Shown: in pieces, positions 51,450 through 60,022 of the stretch | Numbering within the stretch: the first letter of the stretch is position 1 | Layout: every line of letters starts with the position of its first letter | Assembly (NCBI RefSeq): GCF_029541745.1 | Contig: NZ_CP089746.1 | Location: forward strand, 2,852,001-2,916,000 | From: Streptomyces sp. LX-29 | GTDB taxonomy: Bacteria; Actinomycetota; Actinomycetes; Streptomycetales; Streptomycetaceae | Direction: 5' to 3' | Length of the DNA stretch: 64,000 nt | Notes under the pieces: generated by a model | Seen by the model: the letters and a program-made list of their open reading frames with translations, nothing else | Told to the model about the DNA's origin: nothing | Database searches by the model: none | Made by a program: the position numbers and the translations under genes

Positions 51450-52301
51450 TCAGCGATCAGCAGCCCGCACGGGGGCGGCCGGCAGCACGCCCGCCGCGCG
51501 GGCGGCCCGCAGCCAGTGGGGGAACTCGCTCGTCAGGGCCTCGTAGAGGGCCGTGTCCGGCAGGGCGCGGGGGTCGGTCCCGGCGGGGAAGAAGCCCGCG
51601 TTGTCCACGGGGCGGCGGGCGGGCACGGGAAGCTCGTCGAGTGCGCGCAGAAAGGCGAACTCCTTGCCGTCCGGGTCGCCGAAGCCGATGAACTGCCAGA
51701 AGATCGGCAACCGCGCGGCGACGCACAGCACGTGCTCGGCGGCCGCGCGCGAGGTGGGTCCGCCGTCGGTCTGGAAGATCACCAGGGCGGGGGCGGTCCC
51801 GCCGCGGGAGGTGTGGTGGTCGATGACGGCCTGCATCGCCAGGTGGTAGTTGGTCCGGCCCATGTGCCCGTAGCCCGCGTGCAGCGCGTCGATCCGGCCC
51901 GCGTAGTCGTCCAGGCCGATGTCCGCGACACCGTCCACGTCGGTGGAGAAGAAGACCACGGGGACCGTCCCGTCGTCGTCCAGGTGCGCCGAGAGCCCGA
52001 GCACCCGCTCGGCCAGGTGCTGCACCGCGCCCTGCCGGTAGTGGCGGCGCATGCTGCCGGAGCGGTCGAGGACGAGGTAGACGGCGGCGCGCTGCCCGTC
52101 GAGCCCGGACTTCTCCAGCGAGATCCGCGCCGTCTCGTAGAGGTCGACGAGGCCCGGCGCCGCCGTCCGTATCTTCTCCAGGCTGATCGCGGAGCCGGCC
52201 GCGTTCAGGCCGGTCGCGGAGCCGGCTGCGGTGGGGCGCGGGCGCTTGGTGTAGTCGATGGTCGCCGGGCGCCGGGGCGGCTTGGTGTAGTCGATGGCCA
52301 T
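51450..52301 (-). CDS. vWA domain protein, TerF/tellurium-type
   Basis: 283 residues. The metal-ion-dependent adhesion (MIDAS) motif DRSGS is at residues 79-83 (YLVLDRSGSM), with DG or TDGG later (FQTDGGPTS). This is the VWA fold of TerF/TerY-like proteins that accompany TerD-family stress proteins. The N-terminus repeats IDYTK at 3-7 and 15-19, a mark of TerD-linked proteins that target this class. GGAG precedes the ATG. No other ter genes are in the window, so it is an isolated member. It could tie metal or phage stress to the membrane. A short stem (51437-51450) may end it. Confidence 0.85.
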   Translation of the reverse strand: MAIDYTKPPRRPATIDYTKRPRPTAAGSATGLNAAGSAISLEKIRTAAPGLVDLYETARISLEKSGLDGQRAAVYLVLDRSGSMRRHYRQGAVQHLAERVLGLSAHLDDDGTVPVVFFSTDVDGVADIGLDDYAGRIDALHAGYGHMGRTNYHLAMQAVIDHHTSRGGTAPALVIFQTDGGPTSRAAAEHVLCVAARLPIFWQFIGFGDPDGKEFAFLRALDELPVPARRPVDNAGFFPAGTDPRALPDTALYEALTSEFPHWLRAARAAGVLPAAPVRAADR

Positions 52302-52436
52302 ACCGGTCTCCAGTTGCCGAGGTCGGCCCCCAGACTACGATCGAAATAGGCCCTCATGAGGGCGAATCGGCCCACGCGAGCGGCGCGTACCAGCCCCGAG
52401 AGGCCCCCGGAAGGGGGCGGGAGGGGGCGAACCCCC

Positions 52437-53822
52437 ATGACACCGGGAGGGCTTCCCGGCCCCGCCCTGGAGGCACTGCGCACCCGCATGACCGGCGAGG
52501 TGCTCGTGCCGGACGACGGCGCCCCGTACGACGAGGCCCGTACCGTCTTCAACGCCATGATCGACCGACATCCGACGGCGATCGCCCAGTGTGAGACGGC
52601 CGAGGACGTGGCCGCGGCGATCCGTTGCGGACGTGAGCACGGACTGCCGATCGCGGTCCGCGGCGGCGGACACAGCGTGGCGGGGATGGCGCTCGTCGAC
52701 GACGGCCTCGTGGTCGATCTGCGCCGCATGCACGCGGTGACGGTCGACCCTGACCGACGCACCGCGCGGGTCGGCGGCGGCGCCACGATGAGCCACTTGG
52801 ACCGCGCGACGCAGCCGTACGGGCTGGCGACGACCGGTGGCAGGGTCTCCACCACCGGCGTGGGCGGCTTCGTGTTGGGCGGCGGAACCGGCTGGGCGGA
52901 CCGCATGTTCGGCCTCGCCTGCGACAACCTGCTCGCCGTCGACCTGGTGACGGCGGAGGGCGAGACGGTCCGGGCGAGCGCGGACGAGCGCCCGGAGCTG
53001 TTCTGGGCGCTGCACGGCGGCGGCGGCAACTTCGGGGTCGCCACCTCCTTCACGCTGCGACTGCACCCGCTGCCCCTGGTCACCGTGATGCTGTTGATGT
53101 GGCCGCCCGAGGCCGGCCCGGACGTCCTGCGCGACTACCGCGACTTCCTGGAGTCCGCGCCCGACGAGGTCGGCGGCGGGTTCATCTATCTCACCGCCCC
53201 GCCCGAGGAGTTCGTCCCGCCGGAGCTGGTCGACACCCTGGTCTGCGTCGTCCTCGTGACGTACGCGGGCGACGAACCGCGGGCGCGCGAGGCGGCCGCG
53301 CCGCTGCTGGGCCTCGGCCACCGGGCCGAGATGGTCGCCGAGCTGCCGTACGCCGACCTCCAGTGTCTGCTCGACGACCCGCCCGGCTACCGCAACTACT
53401 GGTCGGCGGAGCACCTCGACTCGCTCCCGGACCAGGCCGCCGGGGCGTTCTGCGCCCGCGCGGCCGACATGATCTGCCCGTCCCCCTCCCAGCACGTGCT
53501 GTTCCCGCAGGGCGGCGCGGTGGCCCGCGGCCCCGCCGACTATCCCGTCCCCTGGCGTACCGCACCCTGGGTGGTGCACCCCTTCGGGCTGTGGTCCGAC
53601 CCCGCCGACGACGAGCGCGGCAGGCAGTGGGCCCGGCAGACCCGGGCGGACGTCCAGCCCTGGTCCAGCGGGGCCGTCTATCTCAACTTCATCGGCCGGG
53701 AGGGCGAGCAGCGCGTGGTGGCCGGGCTGGGCCCGGAGAACTACCGGCGGCTGGCCGCGGTGAAGGCCACGTACGACCCGGACAACGTCTTCCAGCTCAA
53801 CCACAACATCAAACCCGCCTGA
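52437..53822 (+). CDS. FAD-linked oxidase, berberine-bridge-enzyme type
   Basis: About 461 residues. PCMH-type FAD domain: VRGGGHSVAG with His79 as the likely covalent flavin site. The place where a second Cys link occurs in bicovalent members reads GGGTGWADR, so only one link is expected. The BBE motif NYWSAEHL and the C-terminal YDPDNVFQLNHNIKP are present. Family members oxidise sugars or specialised metabolites with O2. The ATG at 52437 follows GGAGGGGG; an upstream ATG at 52356 near a TACGAT box would add 27 poor residues. Confidence 0.88.
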   Translation: MTPGGLPGPALEALRTRMTGEVLVPDDGAPYDEARTVFNAMIDRHPTAIAQCETAEDVAAAIRCGREHGLPIAVRGGGHSVAGMALVDDGLVVDLRRMHAVTVDPDRRTARVGGGATMSHLDRATQPYGLATTGGRVSTTGVGGFVLGGGTGWADRMFGLACDNLLAVDLVTAEGETVRASADERPELFWALHGGGGNFGVATSFTLRLHPLPLVTVMLLMWPPEAGPDVLRDYRDFLESAPDEVGGGFIYLTAPPEEFVPPELVDTLVCVVLVTYAGDEPRAREAAAPLLGLGHRAEMVAELPYADLQCLLDDPPGYRNYWSAEHLDSLPDQAAGAFCARAADMICPSPSQHVLFPQGGAVARGPADYPVPWRTAPWVVHPFGLWSDPADDERGRQWARQTRADVQPWSSGAVYLNFIGREGEQRVVAGLGPENYRRLAAVKATYDPDNVFQLNHNIKPA

Positions 53823-53870
53823 CCTCACCCATTCGAGGGATTCCGGGTATGTACGGCTGACGCCGCGGCA

Positions 53871-55706
53871 ATGACGGGAGGTATGGCCCTTCGCCGCGCG
53901 CCGCGCACCCCCGCGCACCCCACCGCGCTCACCGTCCTGCTCGGCCTCGCGTCCCTGGTGGCGTCGGCGCTCGCCGTGGCGCCCGCCACGGCGTCCGCCG
54001 CCCCCGGCGACGCGCCCGCGGACCCGGCGCGCGTGACCACCCGGAGCGGCGTGCTGCGCGGCACGGCCACCGAGTCCGGGCGGAGGTTCCTGGGCGTGCC
54101 CTACGCGGCGCCGCCGGTGGGGGCGGCGCGCTGGCGGCCACCGCGGCCGGTGCCGTCCTGGGACGGGGAGCGGGAGGCCACGCGGTACGGGTCCGCCTGC
54201 GCGCAGCGGGCCGACGAGGCGCTCGGCGAACCGGGCACCACCCATGAGGACTGCCTGTACCTGAACGTGTTCACGCCACCCGCCGGCGGGGCGGGCCGAC
54301 CGGTCCTGGTGTGGTTCCATGGCGGCGGCTTCGACGCGCACTCGGCCACCCCGTACGACGCCTCGCGGCTGGCCCGCGCCGGCGACCTGGTCGTCGTCAC
54401 GGTGAACTACCGGCTGGGGCCCTTCGGTTCGCTGGCCCTGCCCGAGCTGACCGCCGAGGAGCCGGACACCGGCTCCGGCAACTACGGACTGCTGGACCAG
54501 CAGGCCGCGCTCCGCTGGGTGCGGGACAACGCGACGGCCTTCGGCGGGTCGCCGGAGCGGGTCACCCTCGCGGGCCAGTCCGCCGGCGGGCTGAGCGTCT
54601 GCGCCCAGCTCGTCTCGCCGGGCGCCCGCGACCTCGTCCACCGCGCCGCCCTGCACAGCGCCCCCTGCGCGCTCTCCCCCGCCTTCCGTGACGCCCCCGC
54701 CGCCGAGGCGGCGGGCCGTGACTTCGCCGCCCGCGCGGGCTGCGGCGGCATGGGAACGGCCTCGGCGAAGAGGAAGCCGTTGTCCGCGCGGCGAACGACG
54801 GTCGGCGGGAAGGCCACCGGAGCGAGGGGGGCCGACACCGTCGCGTGCCTGCGCGCCACCCCGGCCGCCAAGCTGCTGGCCACCCGGTCACCCTCAGGGG
54901 TCGCGCCCTGGAACCCGGTCGCCGGCACCCCGGTCCTCCCCGAGCACCCCGCACAGGCCATCGCCGCCGGCCGCTACACGAAGGTGCCGGTGCTCACCGG
55001 ATCCACCCGCGAGGAGGGAACCGTCTACGCGGCCAACCTGGAGGCCGGCGGCACCAGGCTGAACGCCCTCACCTACCCCCTCGCGCTCGCCGCCGCCTTC
55101 GGCACCCACGCCCCGGGCATCGCCCGCCGCTACCCGGCCTCGGCCTACGGAGGCGACCACCGCCTTGCCTACGGCGCGGTCCTCACCGACGCCCTCTTCG
55201 CCTGCCCCACCCGCAAGGTGGCGCTGTCGTTCGCCGCCTCGGCGCCCCGCACCCACGCCTACGAGTTCGCCGACCCCGCCTCGCCCAACCTCTACGCCCT
55301 CACCCCCGACTTCCCCCTCGGCGCCTACCACGGCGCCGAACTCTCCTACCTCTTCGACTACACCCGCCCCGACGGCACCACCCCCACCCCGCACACCCCG
55401 GCCCAGCGCCGCCTCTCCGACACCGTCCTCGCCTACTGGGCCCGCTTCGCCACCACCGGCACCCCCTCCAGCGCCGCCTCCAGCGCCGCCTCTGACGCCT
55501 CTGGCGCCGCCTCTGACGCCTCTGGCGCCCCCTCCGGCTCCCCCGAGACCCCGCCCTGGCACCCTCTCTCCCCCGGGGCCTACCGCCCGCTCTCCCTGAC
55601 CCCGGACGCCATCGCGCCGCGGCCCGACTTCACCCCGGCCCACCACTGCGACTTCTGGGCGACCGTCCCCACGGCGCCACGCGCCTGGCCGCGGTTCGGC
55701 AGCTGA
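53871..55706 (+). CDS. Secreted carboxylesterase (type B)
   Basis: 611 residues. A signal peptide ends near ATASAAP (about 40-45). The catalytic triad is visible: Ser237 in GQSAGG, Glu in TREEGT, His in YHGAELSYLFDY. The conserved EDCLYLNVFTP and VWFHGGGF oxyanion motif are present. A Ser/Ala/Gly insertion of about 28 residues near 535-562 is encoded by tandem repeats. An ATG at 53883 is 4 codons in and could also start. It follows the flavin oxidase by 48 nt but is probably independent. Confidence 0.92.
   Translation: MTGGMALRRAPRTPAHPTALTVLLGLASLVASALAVAPATASAAPGDAPADPARVTTRSGVLRGTATESGRRFLGVPYAAPPVGAARWRPPRPVPSWDGEREATRYGSACAQRADEALGEPGTTHEDCLYLNVFTPPAGGAGRPVLVWFHGGGFDAHSATPYDASRLARAGDLVVVTVNYRLGPFGSLALPELTAEEPDTGSGNYGLLDQQAALRWVRDNATAFGGSPERVTLAGQSAGGLSVCAQLVSPGARDLVHRAALHSAPCALSPAFRDAPAAEAAGRDFAARAGCGGMGTASAKRKPLSARRTTVGGKATGARGADTVACLRATPAAKLLATRSPSGVAPWNPVAGTPVLPEHPAQAIAAGRYTKVPVLTGSTREEGTVYAANLEAGGTRLNALTYPLALAAAFGTHAPGIARRYPASAYGGDHRLAYGAVLTDALFACPTRKVALSFAASAPRTHAYEFADPASPNLYALTPDFPLGAYHGAELSYLFDYTRPDGTTPTPHTPAQRRLSDTVLAYWARFATTGTPSSAASSAASDASGAASDASGAPSGSPETPPWHPLSPGAYRPLSLTPDAIAPRPDFTPAHHCDFWATVPTAPRAWPRFGS
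55485..55526. repeat. 21-bp tandem repeat in the carboxylesterase gene
   Basis: Two identical 21-bp copies (55485-55505, 55506-55526) code for the Ser/Ala/Asp/Gly insertion, with more degenerate copies just upstream. The copy number should vary without shifting frame. Confidence 0.75.
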
Positions 55707-55722
55707 CGCCGCCCGCACCCGC

Positions 55723-56205
55723 TCAGTCCGGCACCACCAGGCTGTACCGCAGCTTCTCCCTGGCCCGGGCGCCGAGCCGGTCGTAGAAGCGGACCGCGCC
55801 CTTGTTCCAGGTGGGCGTCTGCCACTGGACCTCGGTGAGACCCAGCTCACGCGCCTCGGCCGCCACCGCCTCCACGAGCCGCGCGCCCAGGCCCAGGCCC
55901 CGGTTGCCGGAGCGGAGGAAGAGGCAGTCCATGTGCAGGTACTCACGCCCCTCCCAGGTGGAGAGTTCGGGCGCGCATGTGGCGTAGCCCACGATCTCCC
56001 CGTCGGACAGCTCCGCGACCAGGCAGCGCAGCCGCGGCTGGGGGGTGTCGAAGAGCAACGCGGCGAGCCGCTCCGCGAGTCCGGGCGCGGGCGGCGCCGC
56101 CCGTTCGTACGCGGCGTGCTCGGCGGCCAGTTCGGCGACCCGCGCCAGATCGGCCGGGAGCGCCCGGCGCACCCGCGCGGCCCGCGATTCCTCACGATCA
56201 TTCAT
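55723..56205 (-). CDS. GNAT family N-acetyltransferase, SSAT-like
   Basis: 160 residues. Acetyl-CoA motif RGLGLGARLVEAVAAEARELGL and the start VRRALPADLARVAELAAEHAAYE, the pattern of diamine (spermidine/spermine) acetyltransferases, and WNKGAVRFYDRLGA near the C-terminus. The substrate is inferred only. Its ATG at 56205 is on the minus strand, convergent with the carboxylesterase. The tRNA gene lies just upstream with its own terminator. Confidence 0.88.
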   Translation of the reverse strand: MNDREESRAARVRRALPADLARVAELAAEHAAYERAAPPAPGLAERLAALLFDTPQPRLRCLVAELSDGEIVGYATCAPELSTWEGREYLHMDCLFLRSGNRGLGLGARLVEAVAAEARELGLTEVQWQTPTWNKGAVRFYDRLGARAREKLRYSLVVPD

Positions 56206-56259
56206 CCGGCCATCATGCAGGCATCGGACGCGGCGGGAAGAGACCGCCGGAAAAGCGAA

Positions 56260-56292
56260 GATCCCGCCCGATCTATCAGATCGGGCGGGATC
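56260..56292 (-). terminator. Intrinsic terminator of the tRNA gene
   Basis: A perfect 14-bp stem (56260-56273 with 56279-56292) and a TATCA loop lie 11 nt past the tRNA 3' end, followed on the minus strand by a CTTCGCTTTTCC T-rich run, unusually close to a classical terminator for this genome. Confidence 0.85.
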
Positions 56293-56303
56293 TCACCGTG
56301 TTG

Positions 56304-56377
56304 TGGACCTGAGGGGATTTGAACCCCTGACCCCCTCGATGCGAACGAGGTGCGCTACCAGTCTGCGCCACAGGCCC
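56304..56377 (-). tRNA. tRNA-Ala(CGC)
   Basis: 74 nt folding into a full cloverleaf: acceptor GGGCCTG/CAGGTCC with discriminator A, D stem GCGC, anticodon stem CCTCG/CGAGG with loop TTCGCAT, T stem AGGGG/CCCCT with loop TTCAAAT. The anticodon is CGC, reading the abundant GCG Ala codon. The acceptor carries G3-U70, the alanine identity element, which confirms the call. CCA is not encoded. A minus-strand TAGAGT box (56393-56398) lies 15 nt upstream as a weak -10 candidate. Confidence 0.97.
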
Positions 56378-56454
56378 TTGCAACGAGTGAAACTCTAGCA
56401 TCCCCATCCGGGTGCTTGGAAATCCGTTCCCCGCTGGTCAGTGGAGCGGGGCCG

Positions 56455-57687
56455 TCACTCGTTCGCCGCGCGGGGGCGGTCCTCGTCGGCGTACTGGTCG
56501 AAGAGCGGGGTGCGGCCGCGCTCGCGGGAGCGGCGGGGCATGGCGGAGGCGGTGCCCGCGCGGGGCGCGGGGGCGGGTGCCGGGTCCGGGTCGGCGGTGG
56601 GCTCGGCGGCGCTGGAGCGGGCCGAGCTCCAGGCGTCGGGCGCGTCCAGGTCGACGCTGCCGGTGGCGCGCGGGGCGACCGGCGCGGTGACGTACGTGGG
56701 CAGCGGGACCGGGACCGGCTCCCAGCTCTCCCCCACCGCCGGGCCGCGCTCGCGCTCCCGCTGCTGGTCCACCCACTCCGCGTGGTCGGTCTGCTCCACC
56801 AGGGCGCGCGCCGCGGCGGAGGGCTCCGGCGGAGCGGCCAGCGGCTCGTGCTCCGGGCGGGACGGGGCGGGGTGGGCGGCGTGCGGCGGGTGCTGCTCAT
56901 CGCCGACCGCGCGGGCCGCCGGAAGCGTGACGGCGGTCGGGTCGGCCGCCGCGGGGCGCGGGCGCAGCTGGCGCTCCCGCAGCCGCTGGGCGGCCAGCTC
57001 GGCGCGGCGCTGGTCCATGGTGAAGGTGAACCGGCGGCGCTCCTGGACGCGCAGATGGGCGATGTAGGCACTGAGCAGCACGGCCGGCGCCGCGGGGGCC
57101 CACAGGAAGGCGAGGCCGCCGACGGCGGCGACCACCGCGCCCAGGGTGAAGGCGAGGAAGAGCATCACCGTCGTCCGTCGACGCCGGGCCAGGACCTTGG
57201 CGCGGCGCATGCGCTGGACCCCCGAGGCCTCACCCCGCCGGGCCGCTCTCGCCTCTCGGGCCTCGAGCGCCACCGACTCCGGACCCGTCGCGGGCTCGGC
57301 CCCCGGCCGGGGCTCGATCCCGGGCCGCGGCGCGGCGCCGGGGCGAAGGTCCGCACCAGGGCGGAGGTCCGCACCGGTTGCGGGGTAGACGAAGGCCCGG
57401 ACGTCGACCAGGTCGGTCACGGCGTCCGGGTCGGCCACGCTCCGCTCGGGTTCCACGGGATCCGCCCCCGGCTGAGGGGGGTCCGCTTCCTCGGCGGCGC
57501 GAGCCTCCAGGTCCTTGGCGTAACGGCGCTCCATCCCCGCCCGGCCGGACAACAGCCGGATGGCGGTGCTGAAGCGTTCCGTCGGACGGGCTTCGTTGAG
57601 CTCGTCCTGCCTACGGAGCCACATGGGCACCAGGTAGGCGGCCCAGGCCCCGACGATGACGGCGTAGATGAGGCCACTGCTGCTCAC
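56455..57687 (-). CDS. sepX: SepX/GlpR-type divisome membrane protein
   Basis: 410 residues. The first hydrophobic helix (about 5-22) is followed by PMWLRRQDELNEARPTERFSTAIRLLSGR, an Arg-rich linker, a helix pair at about 180-215 (RTTVMLFLAFTLGAVVAAVGGLAFLWAPAAPAVLL), and a long Pro/Glu-rich disordered tail. This matches SepX, an actinobacterial signature protein needed for Streptomyces septation; its corynebacterial relative GlpR is the membrane receptor for the gephyrin-like Glp. The GTG at 57687 gives the conserved start SSSGLIYAVIVGAWAAYLVP; an upstream ATG at 57720 has no support. It lies downstream of the moeA/glp-moaC-mogA-rimJ cluster. Confidence 0.85.
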   Translation of the reverse strand: MSSSGLIYAVIVGAWAAYLVPMWLRRQDELNEARPTERFSTAIRLLSGRAGMERRYAKDLEARAAEEADPPQPGADPVEPERSVADPDAVTDLVDVRAFVYPATGADLRPGADLRPGAAPRPGIEPRPGAEPATGPESVALEAREARAARRGEASGVQRMRRAKVLARRRRTTVMLFLAFTLGAVVAAVGGLAFLWAPAAPAVLLSAYIAHLRVQERRRFTFTMDQRRAELAAQRLRERQLRPRPAAADPTAVTLPAARAVGDEQHPPHAAHPAPSRPEHEPLAAPPEPSAAARALVEQTDHAEWVDQQRERERGPAVGESWEPVPVPLPTYVTAPVAPRATGSVDLDAPDAWSSARSSAAEPTADPDPAPAPAPRAGTASAMPRRSRERGRTPLFDQYADEDRPRAANE

Positions 57688-57761
57688 GGTGACACGGTAG
57701 AGGGGTCCGCGCGAGCCCATCCGCCAATTGGCGCGGTGTGTCGCACGATCTGGCTGATATC

Positions 57762-57839
57762 TCGAACATTTTTTGTGATTGTTGAGATGAGCAGACAGGA
57801 ATCGTGTTCAATTGATGACTCATTTCGAACACATTTTTT
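57762..57839. promoter_or_regulatory. AT-rich direct repeats upstream of sepX
   Basis: TCGAACATTTTTT (57762-57774) and TCGAACACATTTTTT (57825-57839) are near-identical, 63 bp apart, in an AT-rich stretch upstream of the sepX start. A 12-bp palindrome CGCCAATTGGCG is at 57722-57733. They may mark binding by a developmental regulator; which one is unknown. Confidence 0.45.
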
Positions 57840-58473
57840 ATTTCTGCGAGGCCGTGCCGGAAGCCCCAGGCCGGGTCCGGTGCCAGCGCGCCAGCAGCCC
57901 CTCCGGCACCTCCTCCGCCGTCAGCGCGAACACCAGGTGGTCGCGCCAGGCCCCGTCGATGTGCAGATAGCGCGGGCGCAGCCCCTCTTCGCGGAATCCG
58001 AGTTTCTCCACCACCCGGCGGCTCGGCACGTTCTCCGGCCGGATGCAGACCTCGATGCGGTGCAGCCCGACCGTGCGGAAGCAGTGGTCCACCGCGAGGG
58101 CCACCGCCGTCGGCATCACCCCGCGGCCGGCGACCGCCTCGTCCACCCAGTAGCCGACATGGCCGGAGCACATCGAGCCCCAGGTGATCCCCGCCACGGT
58201 CAGCTGTCCGGCCAGCTGGCCCCGGTACTCGATGACGAACGGCAGCATCCGTCCGGCGTGCGCCTCGGCGCGCAGATGGCGGACCATCTGCCGGTACGTG
58301 GGGCGCTGGGTGACCGGGCCTCCAGGCGGAGGCGGCGGGATCGTCGCCTCCCAGGGGCGCAGCCACTCGCGGTTGCGCTGATTGACCTCACGCCAGGCGC
58401 GCTGGTCGCGCAGCCTTATGGGGCGGAGGACGGTGTCGCCGTCCGCCAGTTCGACCGGCCAGAGGGCGTTCAG
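57838..58473 (-). CDS. rimJ: RimJ/RimL-type N-acetyltransferase with predicted CTG start
   Basis: About 211 residues. The GNAT core has [24 protein letters not shown] at the N-terminus (contracted), PWEATIPPPP, and the acetyl-CoA stretch EAVAGRGVMPTAVALAVDHCFRTVGLHRIEV, ending with VVEKLGFREEGL. Related enzymes acetylate ribosomal protein S5 or other N-termini. No ATG, GTG or TTG exists in frame upstream of residue 63. A CTG at 58473 overlaps the mogA stop as CTGA and has AGGGAG 6 nt upstream, so it is the likely start. Position beside sepX and moeA matches the Corynebacterium glp-rimJ-glpR order. Confidence 0.78.
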   Translation of the reverse strand: MNALWPVELADGDTVLRPIRLRDQRAWREVNQRNREWLRPWEATIPPPPPGGPVTQRPTYRQMVRHLRAEAHAGRMLPFVIEYRGQLAGQLTVAGITWGSMCSGHVGYWVDEAVAGRGVMPTAVALAVDHCFRTVGLHRIEVCIRPENVPSRRVVEKLGFREEGLRPRYLHIDGAWRDHLVFALTAEEVPEGLLARWHRTRPGASGTASQK

Positions 58474-59441
58474 CTGGGGCTCCCTGGAAGGCCACCCGAA
58501 CCTTCGGGCCCGGCGGGTCCACTCGACGAGCCGGCGCCGGAGGACGCGCCCGGCGGCCCGGCGTCTCGGGACCCGTGCGGCCCGGCGTCTCGGGACCCGT
58601 GCGGCCCGGCGTCGGCTGATCCGCCCGGTGAGCCGGCGTCGGCGGGTTCGCCCGGCGATACGGCGGCGGCGGGGCTGGCGTGGTCGCCCCCGTGCAGCTG
58701 CTCGACGGCGTGCGTCAGCAGACGGCCCAGCACCGCGAGCCCGTCCCGCACCCCGCCCGTGGAGCCCGGCAGGTTCACGATCAGCGTGCTCCCCGCGACT
58801 CCGGCCAGCCCCCGGGAGAGCGCGGCCGTGGGGACCTTCGCGAGGCCCTCGGCGCGGATCGCCTCCGCGATGCCGGGCACCTCGTAGTCCAGGACGCGGC
58901 GGGTGGCCTCGGGAGTGCGGTCGGTGGGCGAGATGCCGGTGCCGCCGGTGGTGACCACCACCGCGTACCCCAACGTCACCGCCTCGCGCAGCGCCCGCTC
59001 CACGGGGTCGCCGTCCGGCACCACCCGCGGGCCGTCCACCGTGAAGCCCAGGTCCGTCAGGCCCGCCACCAGCAGCGGGCCGCCCCTGTCCGGGTAGACG
59101 CCCGCGGACGCCCGGTTGGAGGCGGTGACGACCAGAGCCCGCCGGGCCTGTGGGGCGGTGCCGCCCCGCGCGGCCTCGTCATGGACGTCCGTGGCCGCCG
59201 CCGGCGCCCCGGGGGCCGGGACCCGCCCCGACTCCGGCGGCGTCGCCACACGCTCCGCCACCGGCCTCCGTACGTCCGGCGCGTCCGGCCCGCCCGAGCC
59301 GCCCGAACCGGACGAGCCGCCCGAACCGGATGAGGCGGCCGAACCGGACGAGGCGGCGGCGACGTCCGCGGCGTCCAGGGTGTGCGGGGCGTCCGTCTCC
59401 GTGGCCTTCGTGGCCGTGGCCGCTGTGCCCGGTGGCTTCAT
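58470..59441 (-). CDS. MogA/MoaB family molybdopterin adenylyltransferase with low-complexity extensions
   Basis: 323 residues; the family domain is only about 160. It spans roughly 97-257 with [53 protein letters not shown] and [21 protein letters not shown], the adenylylation pocket of MogA/MoaB. About 95 Ser/Gly/Ala-rich residues precede it and about 65 follow, including GPHGSRDA repeats. The enzyme would adenylylate molybdopterin before Mo insertion. The ATG at 59441 overlaps moaC by ATGA. It ends in the CTGA overlap with rimJ. Confidence 0.85.
   Translation of the reverse strand: MKPPGTAATATKATETDAPHTLDAADVAAASSGSAASSGSGGSSGSGGSGGPDAPDVRRPVAERVATPPESGRVPAPGAPAAATDVHDEAARGGTAPQARRALVVTASNRASAGVYPDRGGPLLVAGLTDLGFTVDGPRVVPDGDPVERALREAVTLGYAVVVTTGGTGISPTDRTPEATRRVLDYEVPGIAEAIRAEGLAKVPTAALSRGLAGVAGSTLIVNLPGSTGGVRDGLAVLGRLLTHAVEQLHGGDHASPAAAVSPGEPADAGSPGGSADAGPHGSRDAGPHGSRDAGPPGASSGAGSSSGPAGPEGSGGLPGSPS
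58561..58608. repeat. 24-bp tandem repeat in the mogA 3' region
   Basis: Two identical 24-bp units (58561-58584 and 58585-58608) code for the repeated GSRDAGPH part of the C-terminal tail. Confidence 0.75.
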
Positions 59442-59920
59442 GCGCGGTGCCAATCTCCCGACTTTCCGCCGGTCTTCTCCTCGACCCGTACGTCCGTGAT
59501 CACCGCGGCCTTGTCGACCGCCTTCACCATGTCGACCACGGTGAGCGCCGCCGTGCTGACCGCGGTCAGGGCCTCCATCTCGACTCCCGTGCGGTCGGTG
59601 GTCTTCACGGTGGCGGTGATCTCCACGGCATCGTCGGCCACCGACAGGTCCACCGTCACGCCGGACACCGCGAGCGGGTGACACAGCGGGATCAGCTCGG
59701 GAGTGCGCTTGGCTCCCATGATGCCCGCGATCCGGGCGGTGGCGAGGGCGTCGCCCTTGGGCACGCCCTCGCCCCGCAGCAGCTCCACGACGCGTGGTGA
59801 GACGAGGACCCGACCGCTGGCGCGGGCGGTGCGCGCGGTGACCTCCTTGGCCGAGACGTCGACCATGCGCGCCGCGCCGGCCTGGTCGAGGTGGGTGAGA
59901 TGGTCCTGGGGGCTGCTCAT
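59438..59920 (-). CDS. moaC: Cyclic pyranopterin monophosphate synthase MoaC
   Basis: 160 residues, converts the cyclic pyranopterin precursor to cPMP with MoaA. Seen: [50 protein letters not shown] (HPL), [32 protein letters not shown] with catalytic Lys. The ATG at 59920 follows GGGAG; a frame to 60001 extends into GC-rich spacer. It overlaps the mogA start and lies 102 nt after the moeA/glp gene. Confidence 0.94.
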   Translation of the reverse strand: MSSPQDHLTHLDQAGAARMVDVSAKEVTARTARASGRVLVSPRVVELLRGEGVPKGDALATARIAGIMGAKRTPELIPLCHPLAVSGVTVDLSVADDAVEITATVKTTDRTGVEMEALTAVSTAALTVVDMVKAVDKAAVITDVRVEEKTGGKSGDWHRA

Positions 59921-60022
59921 CGTTCTCCCGGTCCGGGCCCGCCGGCCGGGCCGGGTGGCGGGGGCCATCGGCGGGGCCGTGCGGCTGTCATGGGAGGACA
60001 CCGTACCCGCAGCGAGGCGGGC

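Noticed and set aside
56304..56377. tRNA-Ala considered as an integration attachment site
   Set aside because: No integrase gene and no duplicated 3' tRNA end were seen on either side.
57688..57720. A longer sepX start at ATG 57720
   Set aside because: The added residues are unlike the conserved SSSGLIYAVIVG start, and no Shine-Dalgarno precedes the ATG.
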